A stretch of DNA of 64,000 nt from Litsea cubeba (GCA_012931725.1 CM022946.1:75050189-75114188); one strand, 5' to 3'. Counted from the stretch's first letter, positions 20,001 to 32,278 are shown. Numbers and translations: made by a program. The notes: a model not told the origin generated them from the letters alone.

Positions 20001-21738
20001 CCTTCTCCTTCAAAAAATCATAGAAGGCGACGAGCTGAAAGTACAGAAGCCTGAACTCCTCAGACTGCCCCTCAAGGACGCTGTCAATCGGCATAAACTC
20101 CTCATAGAGTTTCCTGAGGATGGGCAACCCAGTAATGGCGCTCAGCTCCTTCAAAGAAAAACCAATCTCACCATTCGTCACAACGAAGGTATTGGTTTGT
20201 GGGAGGAATGATTCCAGTATAGCCATGAAGGCCTCGTCGGAAAAGATCACGGTCTCCCTAAAGGCGCGGACCGCATCAAAAATCCCGGCTTCCTTCAAAA
20301 CGGCACCACCAATCAGCAGGACGCGATCAGTCCACGACTTCCACTTGGAGTCAGCATTGAAACGGCCACGAAGTCGAAAAGGCTTTATCCAATTACTGCC
20401 ATCACCGCTGAAAATACCAAGGCCCACCGGTCTTAAATCAACCGACGGATAATCAGAGCCCTGGTAGCCGCTGGATGGCATCAAAAGGTCCATGTCAACA
20501 GGCGACCTCTCCGTATATCCAGGAGAACCGCCAACAAAAACCCCGGTCTTGATTACATTTGTCCTTCTCACCCAGCTTGGAGGATCTTCCCTCTTATAGC
20601 ACGTGGGGGCAAGGCTCATGATCGAGACGGTGCGATCAAACGTCGACCGGGTAGCAACAGTCTTCTTCTCACCATCTACTGTGAAAGAAAACTGAAAACA
20701 CCTCCTCTGGTATGTCATGTCATCAGGGACTGCATCACCAAAGAAGAAGGTAGGCTTGGGCAAAATGCTCTGATCTTCCATCACCCATGGACGACTGCTT
20801 ACCATGATCTTATAGAAGTCCTCTCCCTTGAGAGTGATCAGTCGCTGCCTCATCTCTTCTCTGTTGAGGGAGTCGCACTCTCCCAGATTTCTCTCAACAT
20901 ACTGGACCTTCTCAAAGGCCTGCTGAACGGCCGGATTAGAAGATCTAGAAGACCGACGAGGTACGCTTGTAGCAGGCTCTTTACCCTTGTTCGTTCTGGA
21001 GGAACCACCTGAAAAGGATGGAAAAGAAGAAGATCAAACATCAAAATGACAGAATCTCGCTAAAAAAAATCTGGCGAAATTTTGACATGATAACGGGCAA
21101 TTCCGAAGAAAAGGAACTATCCCGAAAGAAATAGAAAGCTTGAAGATGGGCTCAACATCGCTGCGAGCTCCGAAACTCCAAACTTTCGAAACCTCAAAGT
21201 CTCCGCAAAATCAGGAAGGGCTCAACATCGCTGCGAGCTCCAAATTCCCAAAATTGCGAAAACTTTCAGGTATGCTATCACATCATGCTACAAATTTAAT
21301 TTACAATTGAATGCATGCATGAACATCTAGGTTTGCCAAAAAAAAAGAGGGCATTATCATGATGAGCAAAAAAAAAAGAAGAAAAGAAACTTTCTCTAAA
21401 AAAAAAGAGGGGAAAGAAAACAAAAAAAAAGAAAAGAAAAGAAACTCTCTCAAAAAAAAAAGGGGAGGGAAAGAAAAAAAAAGAGAGAAAAAAAAGGGGC
21501 TGGCCCACAGGCCACGTGGCCGTACGGCCAGTTCCGTACGGATCTGTCCGTACGGCCCACAAAAAAAAAAAAAAAGAAAGCAAAAAAAAAAAAAAACGTG
21601 TGAAAAAAAAAGAGGAAAACACGTGAAAAAAAAAGAAGAAAAGAAAAAGAAAAAAACAAAAAAAAAAAAAGAAAGAAAGAACTTTTTATTTTTCCTACAA
21701 TGGAGTTTTCTTGAAAAAGGGAACTTACTTGAAGCCAT
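17099..21738 (-). CDS. antisense multi-exon gene with plant mobile domain, carried by a Tat-like element
   Basis: A five-exon model fits the sequence. Exons are 21738-21729, 21008-18501, 18400-18287, 18219-18109 and 18033-17099. Every intron starts GT (GTAAGT, GTATGA, GTATGA, GTATTT) and ends AG after a T-rich tract. The joined length is 3,678 nt, exactly 1,226 codons including TGA. Seen in the protein: a Ser/Arg-rich N terminus; a central block with GEIGFSLKELSAITGLPI (about residues 283-300), which is the signature of the plant mobile domain (PMD, aminotransferase-like) family; a basic nuclear-localisation-like stretch KKRARRSKRGRSHHRSK (about 790-810); acidic linkers encoded by the small exons; and a C-terminal coiled coil (about 1095-1175). 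PMD proteins include silencing-related host factors and transposon-carried forms; the molecular activity is not established. The gene lies antisense between integrase and PPT. That no stop interrupts any exon suggests recent function, although expression is unknown. Confidence 0.78.
21300..21680. repeat. purine-rich low-complexity in intron 1 with a GC-rich palindrome island
   Basis: Long A/G-only runs (T/C-only on the gene strand) surround a GC-rich island at about 21500-21558. The island contains overlapping palindromes: GGCCACGTGGCC, GGCCGTACGGCC and TCCGTACGGA, with CCGTACGG again just after. It lies inside the first intron of the antisense gene. Confidence 0.8.
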
Positions 21739-21860
21739 TGATGGAGAAGAAGAAGAAAAGTCTTGAAGATCTTGAAGAAGAAGAACTCTTGGTCTTGAAG
21801 CCCTCTTGAGATTATTGCAAAAGAAAGTAATAAGAGCAAGAGATCCAACCTCCTCCTTGC

Positions 21861-21870
21861 TTTTATTAAA
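21861..21870 (-). promoter_or_regulatory. TATA-like element upstream of the antisense gene
   Basis: The minus strand reads TTTAATAAAAGC about 125 bp before the ATG at 21738. It is weak, but it is the best candidate in the AT- and GA-rich upstream region. The intervening leader is rich in CTTCTT. Confidence 0.3.
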
Positions 21871-21944
21871 GAGAGCAAACCAAAGAAGGAAAGAAGAAAA
21901 AGATAAGTGTTACTAATTAGTAACCTTACCAAAAGAAAGAGATT

Positions 21945-22165
21945 AGAAAGATTCTTTCCCAAAAGAAAGATATCTTGAAGGATTTTCTCCCAAAAAGAAA
22001 TCAATGAAAGATTTTCTCCTAATAGATAGGATCGATGAAGGATTCTTTCCCAAAAGAAAGATATCTTGAGATATCCTATCCCAAAATAAAGGGAATATGA
22101 GAGATTCTCTCCAAGTAAAGATATTCTTAGATATTCTCTATCCAAATGAGATATTTTTGGATATT
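21945..22165. repeat. 30-35-bp imperfect repeats upstream of the antisense gene
   Basis: Six or seven units contain variants of GAAAGATATCTTGAAGGATT followed by TTCTCCC or TTTCCC. GATATC/TCTTGA words make them partly palindromic. They may be promoter-proximal repeats of the gene starting at 21738. Confidence 0.65.
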
Positions 22166-22478
22166 CTTTACAAAAATGACACCATATGAGATCTAAGCCA
22201 TTTCAAAAGCTTAAGGTCCCATGGGTTAGCCCATATGAGCCAAGTTTGACCACCTAGGCACTTAAAAAAAAAAAAATTTTGGGCTTTTAGTCAAAGAGAA
22301 ATCCCTCTTACCAAGAGCATACAAAAATGGTTCCATGCCTCTTTTGAGTTGATTTGACCATACAAAAGAGAATTCCAAGCCCCATGAGCTTCCAAAAATC
22401 AAACCATCCAGCCTCATCTACCAAATTGAGCCAAAATCTTGAAATTGACATTCCACAAAAATCAAACCAAATCCTGGT

Positions 22479-22700
22479 CCCCTAACTTGCCACATACAAC
22501 CTGTTAGGTCACAAGACCAAAACCAAAAACCAGAACCTGATCCCCTAACTTGCCACATACAGCCTGTTAGGTCACAAGATCAAAACCAAAATTGATCCCC
22601 AACATTCCACATACAGCTTGTTGGGTCACACGATCAAAACCAAACCCGACCCCCTAACCTGCCACATATAGCCTGTTAGGTCAGAAGGTCAAAACCCAAA
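22479..22700. repeat. 54-63-bp tandem repeats with CCTAAC...GTTAGG dyad
   Basis: Four units begin near 22481, 22544, 22599 and 22653. Each contains CCTAACTTGCCACATACA then CCTGTTAGGTCACAAGA. The flanking CCTAAC and GTTAGG can form a six-base stem around an 18-base loop; compensating changes are seen in unit three (CCCAAC with GTTGGG). Confidence 0.8.
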
Positions 22701-22910
22701 TCCACATCCCTGATGTCATCTTCAAAACTTTGCCTCGAGATGGTACATGATCCCTTTCACTACCATAAAATCCCCCTGGAAGCTCAAAAGGCTACAAATA
22801 CCAAAAAGAAAGACTGCTCAAAGACTCTTGGTCAAGTCACAGGCTCTCCTTCAAAAAATCTCTTCGAGGCACATCGACTGCAAAAGTTAACCAACTCGTC
22901 GCTGTACCTC

Positions 22911-22920
22911 GAGGGGGCAT
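22911..22920 (+). promoter_or_regulatory. polypurine tract of the Tat-like element
   Basis: GAGGGGGCAT lies directly before the LTR start TGTTGACACC at 22922, an arrangement typical of Tat-lineage elements. Confidence 0.75.
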
Positions 22921-23795
22921 TTGTTGACACCAAAAATGTCACTTTGCCTCTTCAAGTTCTAAAGAGCTACATGAAGTCGCAACCTGCCATAAATAGGCAA
23001 TGCTACTTCCAAAAATCAAATCTTGTCAGAATCAAACAAAAACTGCAAGATCCTTCAAGACAGCTAAAAGAGGAGTACACAAGAAGTTTCGGGCCATTTC
23101 AAAATCATTTGGCCTAACTTCGCTGCTCCGACAGCCGAAAAGGAGCTCTCGGCGGCAAAAGCATCGGAGACACCAAATCTTCGATCAGAGCCGATGGATG
23201 GTCTCAAAATACTTCCAAAAAGCTCCACGTCAAGTTTCGAGTCAAACCGACAACGTTTGACCCTACATCAACCCTCGAATAGCTAAATCAGGCCTCTCAG
23301 CGGTGAAGCTCTCTGAGACGATGGTTTCCAAGACAGAGCCTATGGATCATCTTAAAATGACTCCAATAGGTTCCCTGTCAAATTTCAAGTCAATCGGACA
23401 TCGGTTGACCGCACATCAAACCGCGACATCTTCATCGCGACAAAAGCGAGTCTACTGGTGATAGGACCCCAAAAGGCTTCAAAACTCAAACAAAAGCCTA
23501 TGGTTGGTCTTATATATTGCTCAGGAGGCTTCACACAAAATTTCAGGTCATTCCGACATCGTTTGACTCAGTTTCAGCTTCTGACGGAAAATCGGCAGCT
23601 CTACACGACAAAGTCTTCGGCTTTCTCGGGAAATTGGAAACTTTGCAAAATAAAATCCAAGGATTCTCATCAGGTTTCCTACAGGGAAATCAGGTCAATA
23701 AATGGTCAAAAATGTCAAGGAAAAATACAGAAGAAAAAAGAATCGAAAAACAGCAAAAACGGACACAAAACGGGACAAAAAGGGGGGAAAACCCC

Positions 23796-23823
23796 CCAGG
23801 GTCGCAGGCCCCTGCGACCCTGG
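23796..23823. repeat. perfect 13-bp inverted repeat in LTR
   Basis: CCAGGGTCGCAGG, two bases, then CCTGCGACCCTGG. It lies in a short GC-rich island (about 23785-23870) that also repeats GGGTCGC and CCCCTGG, flanked by AAAACGGGACAAAA and CGTTTTTCGC. Confidence 0.95.
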
Positions 23824-24498
23824 AGCCCGGGGTCGCCGGGAAGCCCCTGGAAACCCCGTTTTTCGCCGTTTTTCGCGATTCGAAGCGCCCAGCCTCTGGT
23901 ACTTTCCAAAATTCATACTTTTGAGACACCAAATCCTCTGACATCCGTCCAAAACACGGGTCAATCATCAAGAGTATTGAAAACAATATTGATCGCCACC
24001 CGGTCAACCAAAAAAAAGTGTGCTTTCTACCCGACCGATCGAGAAATCGACAGGTTAGATGGCACCGACCCGCTGTTGGCAACAAACACCTGAAATTACA
24101 TGGTCATCTGATGTCGATCTACATGAAGATCCATCGATGATCATCACCAGAAGAATCCCAAAAGACGCGGCATGGCCCGCGACTCTTCAGATGCTCGGCG
24201 ACCACTTAATGCGATTAATTGACTAGCTTTATTACAGTCATTAATCCATTTCCTTGGACGAACCAATCAGAAGCAAGCATCCGGGAGTTACAAGTCAAGA
24301 GATTCATGGCATTTAACCCATGAAACTCCTCCCATCATGGCGATTAAAGGCGATTAAATGCCCTCAATCTCCTCCGGCGAATCAGAAGCCAAGAAAAAGG
24401 AGTTACAAAATAAAAAATTCAATTTTGTAACTCCTCCCATTATGCGGCTTAATGACAATAAAAGCCCATAAACCCTCCTAAATGGCTACCTAAAAGCC

Positions 24499-24507
24499 TA
24501 TAAATAG
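24499..24507 (+). promoter_or_regulatory. TATA box of the Tat-like LTR
   Basis: TATAAATAG is followed after about 30 bp by AGAAAGAACAACAACATCAG, a plausible transcript start region. Confidence 0.65.
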
Positions 24508-25180
24508 GAGAGCTCTCCAAGAAGAAAGAACAACAACATCAGACACACAGACAATAGACTGCAGAAAATCCAGAAACTCAGACAGAAAGAGGCATCAGAA
24601 ATCTAAGAGAGAAAACTCTGCGGAAGTTCTACACCGGCCACCGCTACAAGGTGACAAAAGTCCCTTGGGGGGTACCCCCCCCCAAGGTCCTTGCCTTCTC
24701 CTCCTGCCTCCAATGGCTTAGATGTGGCTTTTCAGCCCTTCTACTCGGCTTTTTATTGGACATAGGACCTCCTTTTGGTCTTTGTCCTCTAAAAACCTGA
24801 GGTTATAGCCAAGCCAAGCGAATCAATAGCATCCTCTGTTCTCATCTGCATGGATGATGGTGAAGCCCACATATGGCTTGCGACCGTCAATCTAAACGAG
24901 TCATTGTAGTTTGTATTTTTTCAAAAGAGACAAAAATCACAACTCTTGTCTTTCATTATTGATAACGATTGTAAATCGGCTATAAACGCCAAAAATCGGC
25001 TATAAACGCCAGAATCGGCAACAAATGCCCAAAAAATCGCCTTTCACGGCAAACCAAGAAAAATGTCTCTTTTTCTTAAATATATGTGCAATGGAAAACT
25101 TGAAAGAAGTTGATTTCCTTTTTACTTGCGAAGATTGATCTCCGGATCACCACTTGCAATTCCAAGTAAAATAGAAAATC

Positions 25181-25194
25181 TGGCACACCCACTC
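25181..25194 (+). promoter_or_regulatory. possible primer-binding site after the LTR
   Basis: TGGCACACCCACTC resembles the TGGCACGCCC-type PBS of some plant Gypsy elements. If real, this LTR has a PPT on its left and a PBS on its right, as in a tandem element. Only about 115 bp of further leader-like text (25195-25310) remain before the satellite. Confidence 0.3.
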
Positions 25195-25310
25195 AAAAAA
25201 AGAAATGTTAATGCACGCCCCTGCCCCCCCTGGTTACGAAAAGGGTCGGACTCGACGGACTCCCACGTCCGCCGACACCTTGGTAGGAACCGAGCAGAAG
25301 CGCGGTCCAT

Positions 25311-28300
25311 CAAGGTCCATGGGAAAAATCTGAAACAGGCATGAGCACTACGGTCGAGGGTAGAGTAACTTGTAGGAACTGACGGTTCGGAAATAGGACT
25401 CACAGGTACAGAATCACGACCGGAACATGGGTTTTTCCAACACTTGGCTCGAAAACAGCCCACTGGATGCCCGGAACGTGAAACGGCCGCGTGTAAAATT
25501 AGAAACAGGCACGAGCACTTCGTTCTAGGGTAGAATAACTTGTAGGAAATGTCGGTTCACAAATACAACTCCCGGTTAGAGAATTACGACCGAAACCTTG
25601 GATTTTCAACACTTAGGCTCGAAAACGGCCCGCCGGGGACCCGAAAAGTGAAACGGCCATAGGAAAAATCAAAAACCGGCACGAGCACTTCGGTCGAGGG
25701 TAGAGTAACTTGTAGGAACTGTCGGTTCGCAAATATGACTCTCGGTTAGAGAAGTACGATCGAAACATGGCATTTTCCAACACTTAGGCTCGAAAACGGC
25801 CCGCCGGGGGCCCGAAACGAGTAACAGCCGCGTGAAAAATCGGAAATCGGCACCTTTGGTCAAGGTTAGAGTAGCTTGTAGGAACTGTCGGTTCGCAAAG
25901 AGGACTCTTGGTTAGAAAATTACAACCGAAACATGGGATTTTCCAACACTTAGTCTCGAAAACGGCCCGCCGGGGGCCCGAAATGGGAAACAGCCTCGTG
26001 AAAAATCAGAAACCGGAACGAGCATCTCGCTCGAGGTTATAGTAACTTGTAGGAACTGTCGGTTCGCAAACTGGACCCCCGGTTAGAAAATTACGATCAA
26101 AACATAGGATTTTCCTATACCTGGCTCGAAAACGACCTGCCGGGGGCCCGGAATGTGAAACAGCCTTGGGAAAAATTGGAAACCAGCACGAGCACTTCGG
26201 TCGAGGGTCGAGTAACTTGTAGGAACTGACGGTTTGCAAATAGGATTCACGGTTGGAGAATTATGGCCGAAACATGGGATTTTCAAACACTTAGGCTCGA
26301 AAACGGCCCACCGGGGGCCCGGTACGGGAAATAGCCGCGTGAAAAATGGAAACCGGCACGAGCACTTCGTTCGAGGGTAGAGTAACTTGTAGGAACTGTC
26401 GGTTCGCAAACTGGACTCTCGGTTAGAAAATTACGAGCGAAACATAGGATTTTCCTATCCTTGGCTCGAAAACGACCTGCCGGGGGCCCGGAATATGAAA
26501 CGGTCGTGGGAAAAATCGGAAACCAGTACGAGCACTTCGGTCGAGGGTCGAGTAACTTTTATGGACTGACGGTTCACAAATAGGATTCCTGGTTGGAGAA
26601 TTATGGCCGAAACATGGGATTTTTCAACACTTATGCTCGAAAATGGCCCGCCGGGGGCCCAGAACGTCAAACGGCCGAGGGAAAAATCGGAAACCGGCTC
26701 GAGCACTTCGTTCGAGGGTGGAGTAACTTGTAGGAACTGATGGTTTGCGATAGCACTCCAGGTTAGAGAATTACACCGAAACATAGGATTTTACGACACT
26801 TAGGCTGGAAAACGGCTCGCCGGGGGCTCGGAACTGGAAACGGCCACGTGAAAAATAGGAAACCGGTATGAGCACTTCGGACTATTGTAGAGTAAGTTAT
26901 AGGAACAGACGGTTCGCAAATACGACTCCCGGATAGAGAATTAAGACAAAAACATGGGATTTTCCAACACTTAGGCTTGAAAACGGCCCGCCGTGGGCTC
27001 GAAACTGGAAACGGCAGCAGGAAAATCATAAACCGGCACGAGCACTTCGCTCGAGGTAGAGTAACTTGTAGGAACTGTCGGTTCACAAACTGGACTCTTG
27101 GTTAGAAAATTAAGAGCGAAACATAGGATTTTCCTATATTTGGCTCGAAAATGACCTGCCGGGGGCCCGGAACGTGAAACGGCTACGTGCAAAATCAGAA
27201 ACCGACACGAGCACTTCGTTCTAGGGTAGAGTAACTTGTAGGAACTGTCGGTTCGCAAATAGGACTACCGGTTAGTAAATTACGAGCGAAACATATCATT
27301 TTACTATACTTAGGCTCGAAAACGACCCGCCGGGGGCCCGGAACGGGAAACAGCCACATGAAAAATCGGATACCAGCACGAGCAATTCGGTCGAGGGTAG
27401 AGTAACTTGTAGGAATTGTCGGTTTGCAAATACGACTCTCGGTTAGAGAATTACGACCGAAACATGGGATTTTCCAACACTTAGGCTCGAGAACGGGCTG
27501 CCGGGGGCACGGAAAGTGAAACGGCCGCGGGAAAAATTGGAAACCGACACGAGTACTTTGCTCGAGGGTAGAGTAACTTATAGGAACTGACGGTATGCAA
27601 ATAGGACTCCTGGTTAGAGAATTACAACCGAAACATACGATTTTCCACCACAGGCTCGAAAATGGCCCGTGGGGGCCCAGAACGGGAAAGGTCCATGGGA
27701 AAAATCTGAAACAGGCATGAGCACTACGGTTGAGGGTAGAGTAACTTATAGGAACTGACGGTTCGGAAATAGGACTCACAGTTACAGAATCACGACCGGA
27801 ACATGGGATTTTCCAACACTTGGCTCGAAGACAGCCCACTGGACGCCCGGAACGTGAAACGGCCGCGTGTAAAATCAGAAACAGGCACGAGCACTTCGTT
27901 CTAGGGTAGAATAACTTGTAGGAAATGTCGGTTCACAATTACAACTCCCGGTTAGAGAATTACGACCGACACATTGGATTTTCAACACTTAGGCTCGAAA
28001 ACGGCATGCCGGGGACCCGAAAAGTGAAACGGCCGCAGGAAAAACTGAAAACCGGCACGAGCACTTCGGTCGAGGGTAGAGTAACTTGTAGGAACTGTCG
28101 GTTCGCAAATATGACTCTCGGTTAGAGAAGTACGACCGAAACATGGCATTTTCCAACACTTAGGCTCGAAAACGGCCCGCCGGGGGCCCGTAAAGGGAAA
28201 CAGCCTCGTGAAAAATCAGAAACCGGAATGAGCACTTCGCTCGAGGTTATAGTAACTTGTAGGAACTGTCGGTTTGCAAACTGGACCCTCGGTTAGAAAA

Positions 28301-31300
28301 TTACGATCAAAACATAGGATTTTCCTATACTTGGCTCGAAAATGACCCGCCGGGGGCCCGGAACGTGAAACGGCCGTGGGAAAAATCGAAAACCAGCACG
28401 AGCACTTCGGTCGAGGGTCGAGTAACTTGTAGGAACTGACGGTTTGCAAATAGGATTCCCGGTTGGAGAATTATGGCCGAAACATGGGATTTTCCAACAC
28501 TTATGCTCGAAAATGGCCCTCCGGGGGCCCAGAACGTCAAAAGGCCGAGGGAAAAATCGGAAACCGGCTCGAGCACTTCGTTCAAGGGTAGAGTAACTTG
28601 TAGGAACTGATGGTTTGCGATAGCACTCCAGGTTAGAGAATTACACCGAAACATAGGATTTTACGACACTTAGGCTGGAAAACGGCTCGCCGGGGGCTCG
28701 GAACTGGAAACGGCCACGTGAAAAATAGGAAACCGGTATGAGCACTTCGGACTATTGTAGAGTAAGTTATAGGAACAGACGGTTCGCAAATACGACTCCC
28801 GGATAGAGAATTAAGACAGAAACATGGGATTTTCCAACACTTAGGCTCGAAAACGGCCCGCCGTGGGCTCGAAACTGGAAATGGCAGCAGGAAAAATCAT
28901 AAACCGGCACGAGCACTTTGCTCGAGGGTAGAGTAACTTGTAGGAACTGTCGGTTCGCAAACTGGACTCTCGGTTAGAAAATTACGAGCGAAACATAGGA
29001 TTTTCCTATACTTGGCTCGAAAACGACCTGCCAGGGGCCCGCAACATGAAATGGCTACGTGGAAAATCAGAAACCGACACAAGCACTTCGTTCTAGGGTA
29101 GAGTAACCTGTAGGAACTGTCAGTTCGCAAATAGGACTTCCGGTTAGTAAATTACGAGCGAAACATATAATTTTACTATACTTAGGCTCGAAAACGACCC
29201 GCCGGGGGCCTGGAACGGGAAACAGCCACGTGAAAAATCGGATACCGGCACGAGGACTTCGGTCGGAGGGTAGAGTAACTTGTAGGAACTGTCGGTTTGC
29301 AAATACGACTCTCGGTTAGAGAATTACGACCAAAACATGGGATTTTCCAACACTTAGCTCGAGAACGGGCCGCCGGGGGCCCTGAAAGTGAAACGGCCGC
29401 GGGAAAAATTGGAAACCGGCATGAGTACTTCGCTCGAGGGTAGAGTAACTTATAGGAACTGACGGTATGCAAATAGGACTCCTGGTTAGAGAATTACGAC
29501 CGAAACATACGATTTTCCAACACATAGGCTCGAAAATGGCCCGCGGGGGCCCGGAACGTGAAAGGTCCATGGGAAAAATCTGAAATAGGCATGAGCACTA
29601 CGGTCGAGGGTAGAGTAACTTGTAGGAACTGACGGTTCGGAAATAGGACTCACAGTTACAGAATTACGACCGCAACATGGGATTTTCCAACACTTTGCTC
29701 GAAAACAGCCCGCTGGATGCCCGGAACCTAAAACGGCCGCGTGTAAAATCAGAAACTGGCACGAGCACTTCGTTCTAGGGTAGAGTAACTTGTAAGAAAT
29801 GTCGGTTCACAAATACAACTCCCGGTTAGAGAATTACGATCGAAACATTGGATTTTCAACACTTAGGCTCGAAAACGGCCCGCCGGGGACCCGAAAAGTG
29901 AAACGGCCGCAGGAAAAACCAGAAACCGGCACGAGCACTTCGGTCGAGGGTAGAGTAACTTGTAGGAACTGTCGGTTCGCAAATATGACTCTCGGTTAGA
30001 GAAGTACGACCGAAACATGGCATTTTCCAACACTTAGGCTCAAAAACGGCCCGCCGGGGGCCCGGAACGGGAAACAGCCACGTGAAAAATCGGAAACCGG
30101 AACGAGCACTTCGCTCGAGGGTATAGTAACTTGTAGGAATTGTCGGTTCGCAAACTAGACCCCCGGTTAGAAAATTACGAGCAAAACATAGGATTTTCCT
30201 ATACTTGTCTCGAAAACGACCCGCCGGGGGCCTGGAGCGTGAAACGGCCGTGCGAAAAATCGGAAACCAGCACGAGCACTTCGGTCGAGGGTCGAGTAAC
30301 TTGTAGGAACTGACGGTTTGCAAATAGGATTCCAGGTTGGAGAATTATGGCCGAAACATGGGATTTTCCAACACTTAGGCTCGAAAAAGGCCTGCCGGGG
30401 CCCGGAACGTGAAACGGCCGCAAGAAAAATCGAAAACCGGCACGAGCACTTCGTTCGAGGGTAGAGTAACTTGTAGGAACTTTCGGTTCGCAAATACGAC
30501 TCCCGCTTAGAGAAGTACGACCGAAACATGGGGTTTTCAACCACTTAGGCTCGAAAACGGCTCACCGGGGGCCCGAAACGGGAAACAGTCGCGTGAAATA
30601 TCAGAAACCGACATAAGCAATTTGCTCGAGGGTAGAGTAACTTGTAGGAACTGTCGGTTTGCAAAGAGGACTCCTGGTTAGAAAATTACGACCGAAACAT
30701 GAGATTTTCCAACACTTAGGCTCGAAAACGGCCCGCCGGGGGCCCGGAACGGGAAATAGCAGCGTGAAAAAACGGAAACCACGAGCACTTCGCTCGAGGG
30801 TAGAGTAACTTGTAGGAACTGTCGGTTCGCAAACTGGACTCTCGGTTAGAAAATTACGAGCGAAACATAGGATTTTCCTATACTTGGCTCGAAAACGACC
30901 TGCCGGGGGCCCGGAATATGAAACGGTCGTGGGAAAATTCAGAAACTAGCATGAGCACTTCGGTCGAGGGTCGAGTAACTTGTAGGAACTGACGGTTTGC
31001 AAATAGGATTCCAGGTTGGAGAATTATGGCCGAAACATGGGATTTTCCAACACTTAGGCTCGAAAAAGGCCTGCCGTGGGCCCGGAACGTGAAACGGCCG
31101 CAGGAAAAAATGGAAAACGGCACCCTTGATCGAGGTTAGAGTAGCTTGTAGGAACTGCGGTTCGCAAAGAGGACTCTTGGTTAGAAAATTACGACCGAAA
31201 TAAGGGATTTTCCAACACTTAGGTTCGAAAACGGCCCGCCGGGGCCCGGAACGAGAAACAGCATCGTGAAAAATCAGAAACCGGAACGAGCACATCGCTC

Positions 31301-32278
31301 GAGGGTATAGTAATTTGTAGGAACTGTCGGTTCGCAAACTGGACCCCCGGTTAGAAAATTACGAGCAAAACATAGGATTTTCTAATACTTTTCTCGAAAA
31401 CGACCCGCCGGGGGCCCGGAATGTGAAACGGCCGTGCGAAAAATCGAAAACCAGCACGAGCACTTCGGTCGAGGGTCGAGTAACTTGTAAGAACTGACGG
31501 TTTGCAAATAGGATTCCAGGTTAGAGAATTATGGCCGAAACATGGGATTTTCCAACACTTAGGCTCGAAAAAGGCCTGCCGGGGGCCCGGAACGTGAAAC
31601 GGCCGCAGGAAAAATCGGAAATCGGCACGAGCACTTCGTTCTAGGGTAGAGTAACTTATAGGAACTTTCGGTTCGCAAATACGACTCCCGCTTAGAGAAG
31701 TACGACCGAAACATGGGGTTTTCAAACACTTAGGCTCGAAAACGGCTCACCGGGGGCCCGAAACGGGAAACAGTCGCGTGAAATATCAGAAACCGACATA
31801 AGCAATTTGCTCGAGGGTAGAGTAACTTGTAGGAACTGTCGGTTTGCAAAGAGGACTCCTGGTTAGAAAATTACGACCGAAACATGAGATTTTCCAACAC
31901 TTAGGCTCGAAAACGGCCCGCCGGGGGCCCGGAATGGGAAATAGCCACGTGAAAAATGGAAACCGGCACGAGCACTTCGCTCGAGGGTAGAGTAACTTGT
32001 AGGAATTGTCGGTTCGCAAACTGGACTCTCGGTTAGAAAATTACGAGCGAAACATAGGATTTTCCTATACTTGGCTCGAAAATGACCTGCCGGGGGCCCG
32101 GAATATGAAACGGTCGTGGGAAAAATCGGAAACCAGTACGAGCACTTCGGTCGAGGGTCGAGTAACTTGTAGGAACTGACGGTTCGCAAATAGGATTCCC
32201 GGTTGGAGAATTATGGCCGAAACAAGGGATTTTCCAACACTTAGGCTCGAAAATGGCCCGCCGGGGCCCGGAATGGGA
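25311..32278. repeat. centromere-type satellite array, left block, diverged monomers
   Basis: About 41 monomers of about 170 bp run from the junction near AAGGTCCATGGG. Each contains GTAACTTGTAGGAACTG, GGTTAGAGAATTACGA, GGGATTTTCCAACACTTAGG and a CCGCCGGGGGCCCGGAA block. Monomers differ from one another, but larger segments are duplicated. For example, about 26640-27180 resembles 28500-29050 (shift about 1,870 bp), and the GGTCCATGGGAAAAATCTGA variant recurs at about 25316, 27688 and 29565. Apparent minus-strand open frames are a by-product of stop-poor monomers. Confidence 0.95.

Larger units (their letters stand above)
22922..25160 (+). mobile_element. LTR of the Tat-like Gypsy element
   Basis: The LTR starts TGTTGACACCAAAAATG after the PPT and has a TATAAATAG box at 24499. 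The 3' end is not sharp; it must lie before the PBS-like TGGCACACCC at 25181, so the length is about 2.2 kb. No coding region is recognised inside; small open frames around 23458-24093 lie across GC-rich palindromic text. The matching 5' LTR is not in the window because the element's left half is lost at 14390. Confidence 0.75.

Noticed and set aside
21301..22145. Minus-strand frames of 108-231 codons rich in Phe and Leu near 21300-22145
   Set aside because: They come from T-rich low-complexity intron and upstream sequence; the 145-codon one begins at the real start codon but reads into intron 1.
23458..24093. 211-codon plus-strand and 131-codon minus-strand frames
   Set aside because: They lie inside the LTR U3 over GC-rich palindromes, are open on both strands and show no domain.
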